Below, one piece after another: positions 30,954 to 38,291 of a stretch of DNA of 38,291 nt. Both the position numbers and the translations under genes were made by a program. This DNA is from Limisphaerales bacterium. GTDB taxonomy: Bacteria; Verrucomicrobiota; Verrucomicrobiia; Limisphaerales; UBA11358. Under the pieces are notes generated by a model. That model saw only the letters and a list, made by a program, of their open reading frames with translations. It did not search any database and was not told where the DNA came from. The stretch covers positions 1 to 38,291 of the forward strand of contig PLAY01000016.1 of assembly GCA_003134375.1 (NCBI GenBank), in the 5' to 3' direction. The first letter of the stretch is position 1, and each line of letters begins with the position of its first letter.

Positions 30954-31259
30954 ATGCTTGTGGTTCACGTTCATGTTCATGTCAAACCCGAGTGCGTCGA
31001 GGCCTTCAAACAGGCAACCCTCGCCAACGCGCGCGAAAGCCTGAAGGAGCCGGGCATCGCGCGCTTTGACGTCGTCCAGCAGCAGGATGACCCGACGCGG
31101 TTTATGCTGGTGGAAGCATATCGGGATGCCAACGCCGCCGCCGCGCACAAGGAAACGAAGCATTATCCGGTCTGGCGTGACGCCGCCGCACTCATGATGG
31201 CCGACCCGCGCCACAGCGTGAAGTTCAACAATCTTTTTCCCGATGACAAAAATTGGTAG
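30954..31259 (+). CDS. Antibiotic biosynthesis monooxygenase-fold protein (YgiN/LsrG-like)
   Basis: A 101-residue protein of the dimeric alpha/beta-barrel ABM superfamily, which includes the quinol monooxygenase YgiN and Lsr[58 protein letters not shown] and [12 protein letters not shown] are typical, including the strand-helix pairing and the 'H...H...W' ending. Chemistry ranges from oxygenation to isomerisation, so the substrate is unknown. The start ATG at 30954 begins the first beta-strand. The TAG stop is the foot of a repeat hairpin. It precedes an alcohol dehydrogenase gene on the same strand, which suggests a joint catabolic step, but the rhamnosidase upstream need not be related. Confidence 0.85.
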   Translation: MLVVHVHVHVKPECVEAFKQATLANARESLKEPGIARFDVVQQQDDPTRFMLVEAYRDANAAAAHKETKHYPVWRDAAALMMADPRHSVKFNNLFPDDKNW

Positions 31260-31307
31260 CCGCGCTTGTGAAAGCGCGGAGAATCGCATGCTCACGAACG
31301 CGGCCAC
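31256..31307. repeat. GTAGCCGC...GCGGCCAC element (52 bp)
   Basis: The left end, GTAG plus CCGCGCTT-GTGA-AAGCGCGG, is identical to that of the element at 1783. The right end GCGGCCAC differs from the expected GCGGCTAC by one base. The TAG of the foot ends the preceding gene, and the element fills the gap before the dehydrogenase. Confidence 0.8.
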
Positions 31308-31315
31308 AAGCGAAC

Positions 31316-32470
31316 ATGAAATTTGAATTCGCCACCGCTACGCGCATCGTCTTCGGCGCGGGCGCGGTCAATGATGCCGGTGCCATCGCCGGGGATTTTG
31401 GCCGACGGGCGCTGGTTGTGACCGGACGCGATGCGACACGCGCAGAACGGCTCCTGGCCAATCTGAAATCCGCCGGTATGAGTGCGGCAACTTTTCCCGT
31501 CATGGGCGAACCGGAACTGGCGACCGTGGAACAGGGAACAAAACTGGCGAAAGCCGAACGTTGCGAACTGGTGATTGGTTTCGGCGGCGGCAGTGCGATT
31601 GACACAGCCAAGGCCATTGCCGCGATGCTGGCCAACGGCGGCGAATTGCTGGATTACGTAGAAATCATCGGGCGCGGCAAGCCGCTGGCCAAACCATCCA
31701 CGCCATTCATTGCAATTCCAACGACCGCAGGCACGGGCGCGGAAGTGACGCGCAACGCGGTGCTGGCATCGCCGGAACACAAGGTGAAAGTCAGCCTGCG
31801 CAGCCCGTTGATGCTCGCCCGCGTGGCGGTGGTGGATCCCGAACTGACCTATGATTTGCCACCTGCGCTCACGGCCAGCACCGGGCTCGACGCGTTGACG
31901 CAGCTCATTGAGCCGTTTGTTTGTAATCGCGCCAATCCGTTGACGGATGGATTGTGTGTCGAGGGTCTTCGCCGCGCGGCGCGGTCATTGCGCATCGCCT
32001 TCAGCAAGGGACAGGACAAGGATGCGCGGGAAGACATGGCGGTGGCGAGTTTGTTCGGCGGACTGGCCTTGAGCAATGCCGGTCTCGGTGCGGTGCATGG
32101 TTTTGCCGGGCCAATTGGCGGCAGTTTTCCCGCGCCGCACGGCGCAATTTGCGCGGCGTTGCTGCCGCACGTGATGGCGATGAACCTCCGTGCGCTGCGA
32201 CAACGCGATCCCGACGGCCCGGCGCTGTACCGTTACGAAGAGGCGGCGCGGTGGCTGGCCGGCGACATGAAGGCCAAGGCCGACGACGGCTTGAAATGGG
32301 TGCGCGCACTCGTCCTCGATTTGAAAGTTCCGCGGCTCGGCAGCTTTGGCATTCAACGCGAACATTTTCCCGGCCTGGTCGCGAAAGCAGCGAACGCGAG
32401 CAGCATGAAGGCAAATCCCATCGTGCTTACGCCGGAGGAATTGACCGAAATTCTGGAACAGGCGTTGTAA
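31316..32470 (+). CDS. Iron-type (group III) alcohol dehydrogenase with altered metal site
   Basis: A 384-residue dehydrogenase. The NAD(P)-binding segment is VIGFGGGSAIDTAKAIA (86-102) and PTTAGTGAEVTRNAV (135-149). In FucO-type enzymes the metal is held by Asp, His, His, His. Here Asp192 (GLDALTQ), His261 (AVHGFAG) and His275 (PAPHG) are present, but the second ligand position is Gln196 instead of His, and the further conserved His is Gly265. This seems to be a subfamily trait rather than damage, since the surrounding sequence is well conserved. Substrate and metal are therefore open. ATG at 31316 comes 8 bp after the repeat. It probably forms an operon with the upstream monooxygenase-fold gene. 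Confidence 0.87.
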   Translation: MKFEFATATRIVFGAGAVNDAGAIAGDFGRRALVVTGRDATRAERLLANLKSAGMSAATFPVMGEPELATVEQGTKLAKAERCELVIGFGGGSAIDTAKAIAAMLANGGELLDYVEIIGRGKPLAKPSTPFIAIPTTAGTGAEVTRNAVLASPEHKVKVSLRSPLMLARVAVVDPELTYDLPPALTASTGLDALTQLIEPFVCNRANPLTDGLCVEGLRRAARSLRIAFSKGQDKDAREDMAVASLFGGLALSNAGLGAVHGFAGPIGGSFPAPHGAICAALLPHVMAMNLRALRQRDPDGPALYRYEEAARWLAGDMKAKADDGLKWVRALVLDLKVPRLGSFGIQREHFPGLVAKAANASSMKANPIVLTPEELTEILEQAL

Positions 32471-32505
32471 GCCGCGACTGGATGACCAAAGGTTGTCGCC
32501 GTTCG

Positions 32506-34197
32506 TTACTTCACCGCCTGATAAATGGCGTATGTCTGGCCGGGAACCTCAATTTTCAGCGTCTGGCCGTCCTGGGTCGTATGAAGCTCTTTTCCGGCGA
32601 GCAATTTCAGCTTCTGATACCTGACCGGGAAGTTAAATTCAGCCACGGCTGCGCTGGCTGCCGGATTGAAAATCATGAGCAATGTTTCTTCGCCGCTGGC
32701 CCGCGCATAGACGAAGGGATAAGTATTTTCCTTGGCGTAAAGCGGAACGAATTCCGCGTAAGCTGCCAGCGCCGGCTCGGTGTGCTTGAGCCGGATGAGC
32801 TTCCGAACGCGATTCAACAGCGAGTTGGGATCTTTCTCCTCCGCGGCGACATTCGGAGCGTCGGAAGCTGAATCCACCGGCAGGTAAAGCTTGGCCGGGT
32901 CGGCGGTCGAGAAACCGAGGTTCTTTCCGCCGGTCCATTGCATTGGTGTGCGGGCGCCGGCGCGCGGTTTGTAGCAGCCCTCGATCTGCGGCAGGTTCTC
33001 CAACTGGCGCATGCCGATTTCGTTGCCGTAATAAAGGAACGGCACGCCGGGCATCGTCATGCCCCACGCCATGATGATTTCGAGGTCGTCCGTCGTGCGC
33101 TGGTTGTTCAACCGTGCGATGTCGTGGTTGCCCAGCGGCAGGCAGATGTAACCTTTGGACCGCGTGTCCTGCCAGGCGGAATAGTAGCCATCCAGGAAAT
33201 TTTTGATGTTCCCCTTGCCTTCGCGGTCGAAAAAGCTGTGGCCGTCGGTCATCCCGTTCCCGATGCGCCAGCTTTCCTTCTGGTAAATGTCATTGAAGCC
33301 CTCGACCCAGTGGTAGAAATCGGCGTAAAACGCCCCGTCCAGCGCGTCGCGCGGACCGGACCATTCCGAGACGGTGAAGGCTTGCGGGTAATTGGTGTTG
33401 AGGATCTGGCGCACCTCGCGCCAGTAGCCCAGGGTCTCGTGCTTGGGATCTTCGCCCTTGACCAGCGCTCCCGCCATGTCGGCGCGAAAGCCGTCGCAGC
33501 CCATGTCCATCCAGAACCGCAGGACTTTTTTCATCTCCGCCCGCATGGCGAGCACGTCGGGATGATCGGTGGGCAACTGCCATTTTTTCTCCGGGTCAGG
33601 ATTGCCATAGCCCCAGTTGATCGCCGGCTCGTTCCAGAAAAAATTACTCAGGAAATTGCCGTTGCGATGGCCGTAACCGTGGACCCACTGGTTGCCGGAC
33701 TCGTTTTTCCAGACGTTGTCCGACCAGACGTACCAGTTTGAATAGGGACCTGGCTTCTGTTCGCACGAGGCAACGAACCACGGATTGTCGATGGCGGTGT
33801 AGGTGATGACGTAATCGAACAGCACTTTCAAGCCGCGCTTGTGCGCCTCCGCGAACAGCCGGCGGGCGTCGTCGTTGCTGCCGTAGCGGGGCGCGATCTT
33901 GTAGTAATTGCGGATGTCGTAGCCGGCGTCGTTGAACGGCGAATCGAACCACGGATTGATCCAGATGGCGTCCACGCCGAGGCTCTTGACGTAATCCAGC
34001 TTCTGGATGATGCCCGGCAGGTCGCCGATGCCGTCGCCGTTCGAGTCGTAGAATGTCTGCGGATAAATCTGGTACACCACGGCGTGGTTCACCCATTCCG
34101 GGCAGGCCGGAATGATGTCCTTGCCGGTGATGGTGGCGTCTTGGGCGGCGGCGGCAGAGATGAACAGCGCAGCGAGCAGAATGGAATAAATTTTCAT
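32506..34197 (-). CDS. Exported GH13 alpha-amylase-family enzyme
   Basis: A 563-residue secreted enzyme acting on alpha-glucans or alpha-glucosides. The signal peptide is KIYSILLAALFISAAAAQ (residues 2-19). VYQIYPQTFYDSNGDGIGDLPGI and DAIWINPWFDSPFNDAGYDI are the first conserved regions. Catalytic residues are nucleophile Asp240 (GFRADMAG), acid/base Glu278 (TVSEWSGP) and Asp359 (LGNHDIAR). The overall pattern with NGDGIGDLPGI resembles oligo-1,6-glucosidase, trehalose synthase or alpha-glucosidase subfamilies rather than true endo-amylases. The C-terminal domain ends with GQTLKIEVPGQTYAIYQAVK, an all-beta domain C. ATG at 34197 begins the signal peptide; an in-frame TTG 12 bp upstream is unlikely. 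Confidence 0.92.
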   Translation of the reverse strand: MKIYSILLAALFISAAAAQDATITGKDIIPACPEWVNHAVVYQIYPQTFYDSNGDGIGDLPGIIQKLDYVKSLGVDAIWINPWFDSPFNDAGYDIRNYYKIAPRYGSNDDARRLFAEAHKRGLKVLFDYVITYTAIDNPWFVASCEQKPGPYSNWYVWSDNVWKNESGNQWVHGYGHRNGNFLSNFFWNEPAINWGYGNPDPEKKWQLPTDHPDVLAMRAEMKKVLRFWMDMGCDGFRADMAGALVKGEDPKHETLGYWREVRQILNTNYPQAFTVSEWSGPRDALDGAFYADFYHWVEGFNDIYQKESWRIGNGMTDGHSFFDREGKGNIKNFLDGYYSAWQDTRSKGYICLPLGNHDIARLNNQRTTDDLEIIMAWGMTMPGVPFLYYGNEIGMRQLENLPQIEGCYKPRAGARTPMQWTGGKNLGFSTADPAKLYLPVDSASDAPNVAAEEKDPNSLLNRVRKLIRLKHTEPALAAYAEFVPLYAKENTYPFVYARASGEETLLMIFNPAASAAVAEFNFPVRYQKLKLLAGKELHTTQDGQTLKIEVPGQTYAIYQAVK

Positions 34198-34257
34198 AGG
34201 ATGCGCCAAATGGTAAGAAGCCGCGCTTCAAACTCCAATCATTATCTGGCGTGTCTA

Positions 34258-34360
34258 AGAATCCCACAGGGATTCCATCATTCAGCCCGGCGTTGCCCCG
34301 AATGCTTTCGAGGGCGTTTTAGTTCGGCGATTAGTTACCCCAGTCGTCACCGTGGGGAAA
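34258..34360. repeat. Possible decayed repeat in the divergent intergenic region
   Basis: The 250-bp gap between the GH13 gene and the DUF2142-like gene contains AATCCC-ACA-GGGATT (34260-34274), a short hairpin, then a GC-rich stretch with TTACCCC...GTGGGGAA (about 34335-34358). It resembles a dispersed repeat of Verrucomicrobia that I recall only loosely. I see no promoter that I can defend, though both genes must start here. Confidence 0.4.
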
Positions 34361-34447
34361 TCGGGCAGGCGGCCATGTTTGACCGCCGGGAATATCCTCG
34401 AGACATGGACTTGTGATTTGCCGCGCGTGCTTTAATTTGACCGCGCA

Positions 34448-35980
34448 ATGCAAAATGGTGTGAACGCCGCAGATTCCAATCCGCCCGCCACTTCTTCTGA
34501 ATCGCAGGAGCGCAGAATCGTCTGGCTGTTGTGTCTGCTTGCCGCAGTGCATGTTTTTGTTTTTGCGGCGGCGGCCCCGTTTTTCAACAACGTGGACGAG
34601 CAAATCCACCTTGATCTGGCGGTCAAGTATTCACAGGGACACATCCCGCGCTCGCTGGAGCCGGTATCCGCCGAGGTGGTGCCTTACGCCACATTGTACG
34701 GCTCGCCGGAGTATGTGGGAATTCCGGCCAATTACCCCGGCGGACAATTTCCACCGCCACCATGGACGCAGCCCCTGGAAAAAGTCCGCCCGGCCCTGGT
34801 CGCAAAAACGGCGGGGTGGCGGGCCGTGACGAATTATGAAGCGGCACAGCCGCCGCTATATTACACGCTCGCGGCTTTGTGGTGGCATCTGGGAAAGGTG
34901 TGCGGATTTCACGACGGGCCTTTGCTGTATTGGCTCCGCTTCCTCAACATTTTCTTCGTTGTCGCACTGGTCTGGCTGGGTTACGTGGCGGCGCGATTGG
35001 TTTTCCCGGAGCGCGAATTTTTACGGCTTGGGGTTCCGGCGCTGCTGGCCTTCATCCCGCAAAGCGCCTTTTACTCCATTCAAAACGACGTTCTGTCGGC
35101 GCTGGCTTTTGGCGCAGCGTTCATTTTGCTGGTACGGTTGTTGCGCACGGAAATTCCGGGCGTCCGGCTCGGAACACTCACCGGTCTGGCGCTGGCGGCA
35201 ATGTTCCTGACCAAAATCAGCAACCTGCCCTTCCTGGCTGTGTCCGGCTTGGTGGTGCTGTTCAAAATTGGATGTCTGGCCAGGTCGGGAAAATTGCGCG
35301 CCGCCGGACCATCGCTGGCGGCGCTGGTATTGTGCGCGGGCCTGCCGATGATTGCCTGGCTGGCGTGGTGCAAGCACACCTTCGGCGATTTCACCGGCAC
35401 GGCGGTGAAAATTCAATTTCTCAACTGGACGCCCAAACCGTTCGGCGAATGGTGGCAGCATCCGATTTTCACACCGTACGGTTTATGGACCTTTGTGTCG
35501 GGCCTCCTGGCAACGTTCTGGCAGGGTGAATTTCTCTGGCATCGCCTGCCGCTGGCGTCGCCGGTCGTGGACGCGATTTACGCAATTTCATCCGTCGGTT
35601 TCGTCGGGGTGGCCGTCATCGCCCTGCTGTCCCGTTCCACGGATGTGATCGCAGCGCAGCGGCAGGCGCTTGGGTTCGGCTTCGTGAGTTTTCTTGCGGC
35701 AGTGGCGTTTCTGGGGTTCCTGTCCATCATTTACGATTTCCAAGACTGCTTTTATCCGTCGCGCGCCCATCCCTATTTCACGTCCGGCCGGTTGATGCTC
35801 GGCGCGCTGATTCCATTTTTGCTGCTCTACCTTTACGGACTCGACCGCGCCTTGTGCCGCGTGAAAAATAATTGGGTCCGTCCGCTGGTGTTGGCCGGCA
35901 TGATTTTGTTCATGCTGATTTCGGAAATCCTCATTGACTGGCGGCTGTTCCCGAACGCCGACAACTGGTTTCACATGTAA
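34448..35980 (+). CDS. Polytopic membrane protein, DUF2142-like (GT-C fold)
   Basis: A 510-residue membrane protein with about eleven hydrophobic helices. After the first helix is the loop NNVDEQIHLDLAVKYSQGHIPR, which has the acidic pair expected of GT-C glycosyltransferases. A long extracytoplasmic segment contains TNYEAAQPPLYYTLAALWW, the DUF2142 hallmark 'E..QPPLYY'. Helices follow at regular spacing, with the loop YDFQDCFYPSRAHPYFTSGRLMLGALIPFLLLYLYGLD near the end. Members are thought to transfer sugars from lipid carriers, but few have been tested. It faces a second membrane glycosyltransferase-like gene convergently, 53 bp apart. Both may serve surface glycan assembly, an inference from fold only. 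Confidence 0.8.
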   Translation: MQNGVNAADSNPPATSSESQERRIVWLLCLLAAVHVFVFAAAAPFFNNVDEQIHLDLAVKYSQGHIPRSLEPVSAEVVPYATLYGSPEYVGIPANYPGGQFPPPPWTQPLEKVRPALVAKTAGWRAVTNYEAAQPPLYYTLAALWWHLGKVCGFHDGPLLYWLRFLNIFFVVALVWLGYVAARLVFPEREFLRLGVPALLAFIPQSAFYSIQNDVLSALAFGAAFILLVRLLRTEIPGVRLGTLTGLALAAMFLTKISNLPFLAVSGLVVLFKIGCLARSGKLRAAGPSLAALVLCAGLPMIAWLAWCKHTFGDFTGTAVKIQFLNWTPKPFGEWWQHPIFTPYGLWTFVSGLLATFWQGEFLWHRLPLASPVVDAIYAISSVGFVGVAVIALLSRSTDVIAAQRQALGFGFVSFLAAVAFLGFLSIIYDFQDCFYPSRAHPYFTSGRLMLGALIPFLLLYLYGLDRALCRVKNNWVRPLVLAGMILFMLISEILIDWRLFPNADNWFHM

Positions 35981-36033
35981 AGTTATCGGCGTTGACGGCA
36001 ATGCCAGGGGCAGGGAACCGGGCAATGTGGCTC

Positions 36034-38208
36034 TCAACCTTTGCCGTCAAAACCAAGGAATTTGTAGATGAAGATTGAATAGCCGACCGTGTCAACCAGC
36101 ACGGAATGTTCGAGGATTCGCTTCCAGGCATCATGTTCCGCCGGGGAGAGGTAAACTCCCTGCAGGTCGGTGGCGCTGATGGCGATGATCCCTCCCGGCT
36201 GCAACACGTCAAAACCCACTTGCGGCTCAAACAGGCATCCGCCCGGCATATTGTAGTGCGCAATCTGGTAAAAACGCGGGTCCGCCATGCCAAAATAACA
36301 AAGGTAAATGGGCTCCTTGATGTCATGCGCCACGAGCCAGAGTTTCAAGTTTTTGAGGTCTTGCCCCCAGTCGAGATTGGAGTCCGCCAGTTCCTTGAAG
36401 CCGTTGGCGGGACCGCCGGCGAGTTCGTTGAAGTAAGCCAGATAATGCGGGGCCACGGTCTGCCATTTCAAACCACGGGCAGGAAAAAAAACGATCCGGC
36501 TGCTCACCGCGATGGCACCCACCATGACCAGCAAGGCAACGATCCGGGTGGTCCGCCGGCAGCGATCCAATTCCAGAACCAGACCGCCGGCGAGAACATA
36601 AAGGAACGGATAAATGGGCAGCAGATGGCGGACGCCGAGGTTGAGATGCGACATCACGGCCACCAGAAAATACAACCCGGCCGGCGCCAGCAGGAAAACC
36701 GGCACCAAACGCCTTTGGGTACATTTCAGCAGGCTTAAAACCAGCGCGATAATGATGAGCAGGAGGGCCGGGAGAGGTGTTTTGAGCAGGAACACATAAA
36801 AAAAATAACTGTAAAATCCGGTGTTGGAATAATTGCCGAGCAGGAATGTGCCCCGCATATAGGATTTCATTTCGGTATGGGCAAAACCATAAATAAAAGC
36901 TTCCGGCAGCAAGCGATGTTTTTGGGCGAACAAAATCAATTTTCCGCCCAAGCCCGGCGGAACTTCATCCATGATTTTGAGGATGTCATCGTTGCTGACC
37001 TGGCCCAGCGGCGCGGCGGCCAGCAGTTTTTTTGTGGCGGCCGAGCCCCGCACGGCGGCCTCGATTGGAAAATATCCCAGTTCACGATGGGGTATCCGGG
37101 ATTCAACGGCACCGCCGGGCGACCCGGATGCCGGGTTCACGGTCCGCAAAATTTGCGCCTCGGCCTTCGCCGCCGTTTCCGGGTTTTTTGCAGCCGAATA
37201 ACGGAAGGAATACGACGCCCAGATCGTGGCGTAGGTGGTCAGCAATGCGGCGCCAAACAGCCCCGCAAACAATGTCATTTTGGAGGTTCGGGAAGCCAGT
37301 CTCACCTTTCCCGCCGCCCCGATGAGCATTGGTTCCGGCGAAAGCATCCGTCCCAACACCGTCAGCCAGAAGATGGGGAGCAGCAATACGGCGGAAAATT
37401 TCGTGACAAAAGCCAGGCCAAAAAACAGGAGAAACAGGACCACGCTGGCGGCCTCCAGCCGGCGGCAGATCCGCCACAAAAAATAGACCGCACCGAACAG
37501 GAACAGCGATATTCCCACGTCTGTCGTCACCAGTCCGCTATGGGCTATGAAATTGGGGTCAAAACAAAACAGCGCCAGGGACAATATTCCCCTCCCCAAT
37601 CCGAACCATTCCCGCGCCCACAAAAACACCAGCAGAGCCAGGCCCAGCCCCAGCAACAAAATTGGCATCCGGCCCCAAAAAACCAGGTTGTCGGCCGGGT
37701 TGTAAAAACTCTCCGGATCCGGCAGCGCCATGGCCCGCGATGGGTTTGCCTCCGGAGGCGGAAGCGCGCCGGGCCGGATGCCGTATAAAAAATTGCGTCC
37801 AAAATCATAATAGGCAGTGCTGTCCTCAAAACTCATGGCCCAGGCGCGCCGGAGGGATGACTCGCTGTCGGTCTCCGGCTGGGTTGAGACCTCCCCGCTC
37901 TGAAGGTCAACCTGGGCCGGCCAGTTGATCCGCCACAACAGCGGGAGCGCCGCCAGTTGCTTCGCCAGGGGCGGATGGTCGGGACTCAACCGGTAATCAT
38001 CCCAGCGCAGGTAGGAATAGCCGGCCGGCAGAAACGCGACCTCGTCATAGGTGGGTGACGCATTCCGCGAGAAGGAAATCACCGACGCGGCAAAGAGCGT
38101 GCCGAACAACAGCACCACACCGGCTTCCCACACCCGTCGCGGAATGGCAAAAACCCGCGGAGAATGTTCGTGGGGAAGGACCGGCTCGGTGATGTTCTGC
38201 TCCAGCAC
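36034..38208 (-). CDS. PMT/ArnT-like (GT39/GT83-type) membrane glycosyltransferase
   Basis: A 724-residue integral membrane protein. The first helix (about residues 30-48) is followed by RNASPTYDEVAFLPAGYSYLRWDDYRLSPDHPPLAKQLAALPLLW. This has the acidic catalytic-type Asp-Glu and the 'HPPL' motif of protein-mannosyltransferase-like GT-C enzymes, which use polyprenyl-phosphate sugars. About ten to twelve helices follow. The C-terminal region (from about 575: FPARGLKWQTVAPHYLAYFNELAGGPANGFKELADSNLDWGQDLKNLKLWL) is the soluble domain commonly seen in these proteins. DSNLDWGQDLK is a recognisable conserved string. Start codon is GTG at 38208. The acceptor cannot be predicted. The upstream 83 bp carries a hairpin. 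Confidence 0.86.
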   Translation of the reverse strand: MLEQNITEPVLPHEHSPRVFAIPRRVWEAGVVLLFGTLFAASVISFSRNASPTYDEVAFLPAGYSYLRWDDYRLSPDHPPLAKQLAALPLLWRINWPAQVDLQSGEVSTQPETDSESSLRRAWAMSFEDSTAYYDFGRNFLYGIRPGALPPPEANPSRAMALPDPESFYNPADNLVFWGRMPILLLGLGLALLVFLWAREWFGLGRGILSLALFCFDPNFIAHSGLVTTDVGISLFLFGAVYFLWRICRRLEAASVVLFLLFFGLAFVTKFSAVLLLPIFWLTVLGRMLSPEPMLIGAAGKVRLASRTSKMTLFAGLFGAALLTTYATIWASYSFRYSAAKNPETAAKAEAQILRTVNPASGSPGGAVESRIPHRELGYFPIEAAVRGSAATKKLLAAAPLGQVSNDDILKIMDEVPPGLGGKLILFAQKHRLLPEAFIYGFAHTEMKSYMRGTFLLGNYSNTGFYSYFFYVFLLKTPLPALLLIIIALVLSLLKCTQRRLVPVFLLAPAGLYFLVAVMSHLNLGVRHLLPIYPFLYVLAGGLVLELDRCRRTTRIVALLVMVGAIAVSSRIVFFPARGLKWQTVAPHYLAYFNELAGGPANGFKELADSNLDWGQDLKNLKLWLVAHDIKEPIYLCYFGMADPRFYQIAHYNMPGGCLFEPQVGFDVLQPGGIIAISATDLQGVYLSPAEHDAWKRILEHSVLVDTVGYSIFIYKFLGFDGKG

Positions 38209-38245
38209 GGTTTCAATCTAACAAAGACGACTTCAACGTCAACCC

Positions 38246-38269
38246 GCAGTCCGGAATGTTGCGGACTGC
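38246..38269. repeat. Hairpin GCAGTCCG...CGGACTGC
   Basis: An 8-bp perfect stem (38246-38253 with 38262-38269) with an 8-nt loop, 38 bp upstream of the glycosyltransferase start. Similar in size to the other repeat hairpins but without a GTAG foot. The window ends before any partner could be seen. Confidence 0.65.
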
Positions 38270-38291
38270 AACTCATACTAACTTGCAATCA

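Noticed and set aside
1731-34360. Repeats as a CRISPR array
   Set aside because: The repeats are scattered, palindromic and not separated by uniform spacers; no cas-like gene is present.
36877-37788. Plus-strand ORF of 303 codons opposite the GT39-like gene
   Set aside because: Composition dominated by Gln, Arg and Pro and no recognisable domain; antisense shadow.

Overview
The window reads as ordinary chromosomal DNA from a free-living, GC-rich Gram-negative bacterium, most likely a Verrucomicrobiota member near Pedosphaera/Limisphaerales. That placement is inference. It rests on the futalosine-pathway menaquinone genes, an ECF-like sigma factor of the type common in Verrucomicrobia and Planctomycetes, a pseudopilin with a C-terminal CDG motif, several exported glycoside hydrolases, and intergenic DNA packed with short palindromes and 7-bp tandem arrays. 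I saw no rRNA, tRNA, CRISPR array, phage, transposase or complete insertion sequence.

Layout. 1-1.6 kb: two small membrane proteins and a sigma factor. 1.9-4.0 kb: menaquinone genes mqnE and mqnA. 4.1-6.7 kb (minus): a sugar nucleotidyltransferase, a PfkB-type kinase, a tiny basic ORF and a glyoxalase-like protein. 6.9-10.0 kb (minus): a giant DUF2339 membrane protein with an added zinc ribbon. 10.4-13.1 kb: nusB, a PHP phosphoesterase and ftsY with coupled or close spacing, then an unknown protein. 13.3-17.5 kb: a membrane-fused spermidine synthase-like protein, then ribD and ribE for riboflavin. 17.6-20.0 kb: an AmmeMemoRadiSam pair (radical SAM enzyme and Memo-like protein B), convergent with a YjbQ-type protein. 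20.1-27.0 kb: an exported Deg-like protease, a DUF5060/cellulase-fold hydrolase, a carB fragment, a pseudopilin and a zinc-ribbon/beta-propeller membrane protein. 27.0-34.2 kb: yebC, an alpha-L-rhamnosidase, a small monooxygenase-fold protein, an iron-type alcohol dehydrogenase and an exported GH13 enzyme. 34.4-38.2 kb: two convergent polytopic GT-C-like membrane proteins.

The most unusual content is the repeats. One class has a GTAG tetranucleotide at the foot of a short hairpin, often as an inverted pair ending in CTAC (48-134 bp). This is the architecture of REP/BIME elements mobilised by RAYT (TnpA_REP) transposases. A second class is four- or five-unit arrays of 7-bp words (GTCCAAA, CCCTCGA and GAACATC types). 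Both classes lie inside genes as well as between them. mqnE carries a complete 118-bp palindromic element in frame, adding about 50 residues to a radical SAM enzyme. ribD carries three separate repeat-derived segments. The PHP protein and the nucleotidyltransferase end inside heptamer arrays. Three other genes (sigma factor, ribD, monooxygenase) use the TAG of a GTAG foot as their stop codon. This suggests active or recently active small elements that coding sequence tolerates well. No mobilising enzyme is in the window.

In function, the genes are housekeeping (translation and secretion, riboflavin, menaquinone) mixed with polysaccharide breakdown (rhamnosidase, GH13, DUF5060 hydrolase) and envelope proteins.
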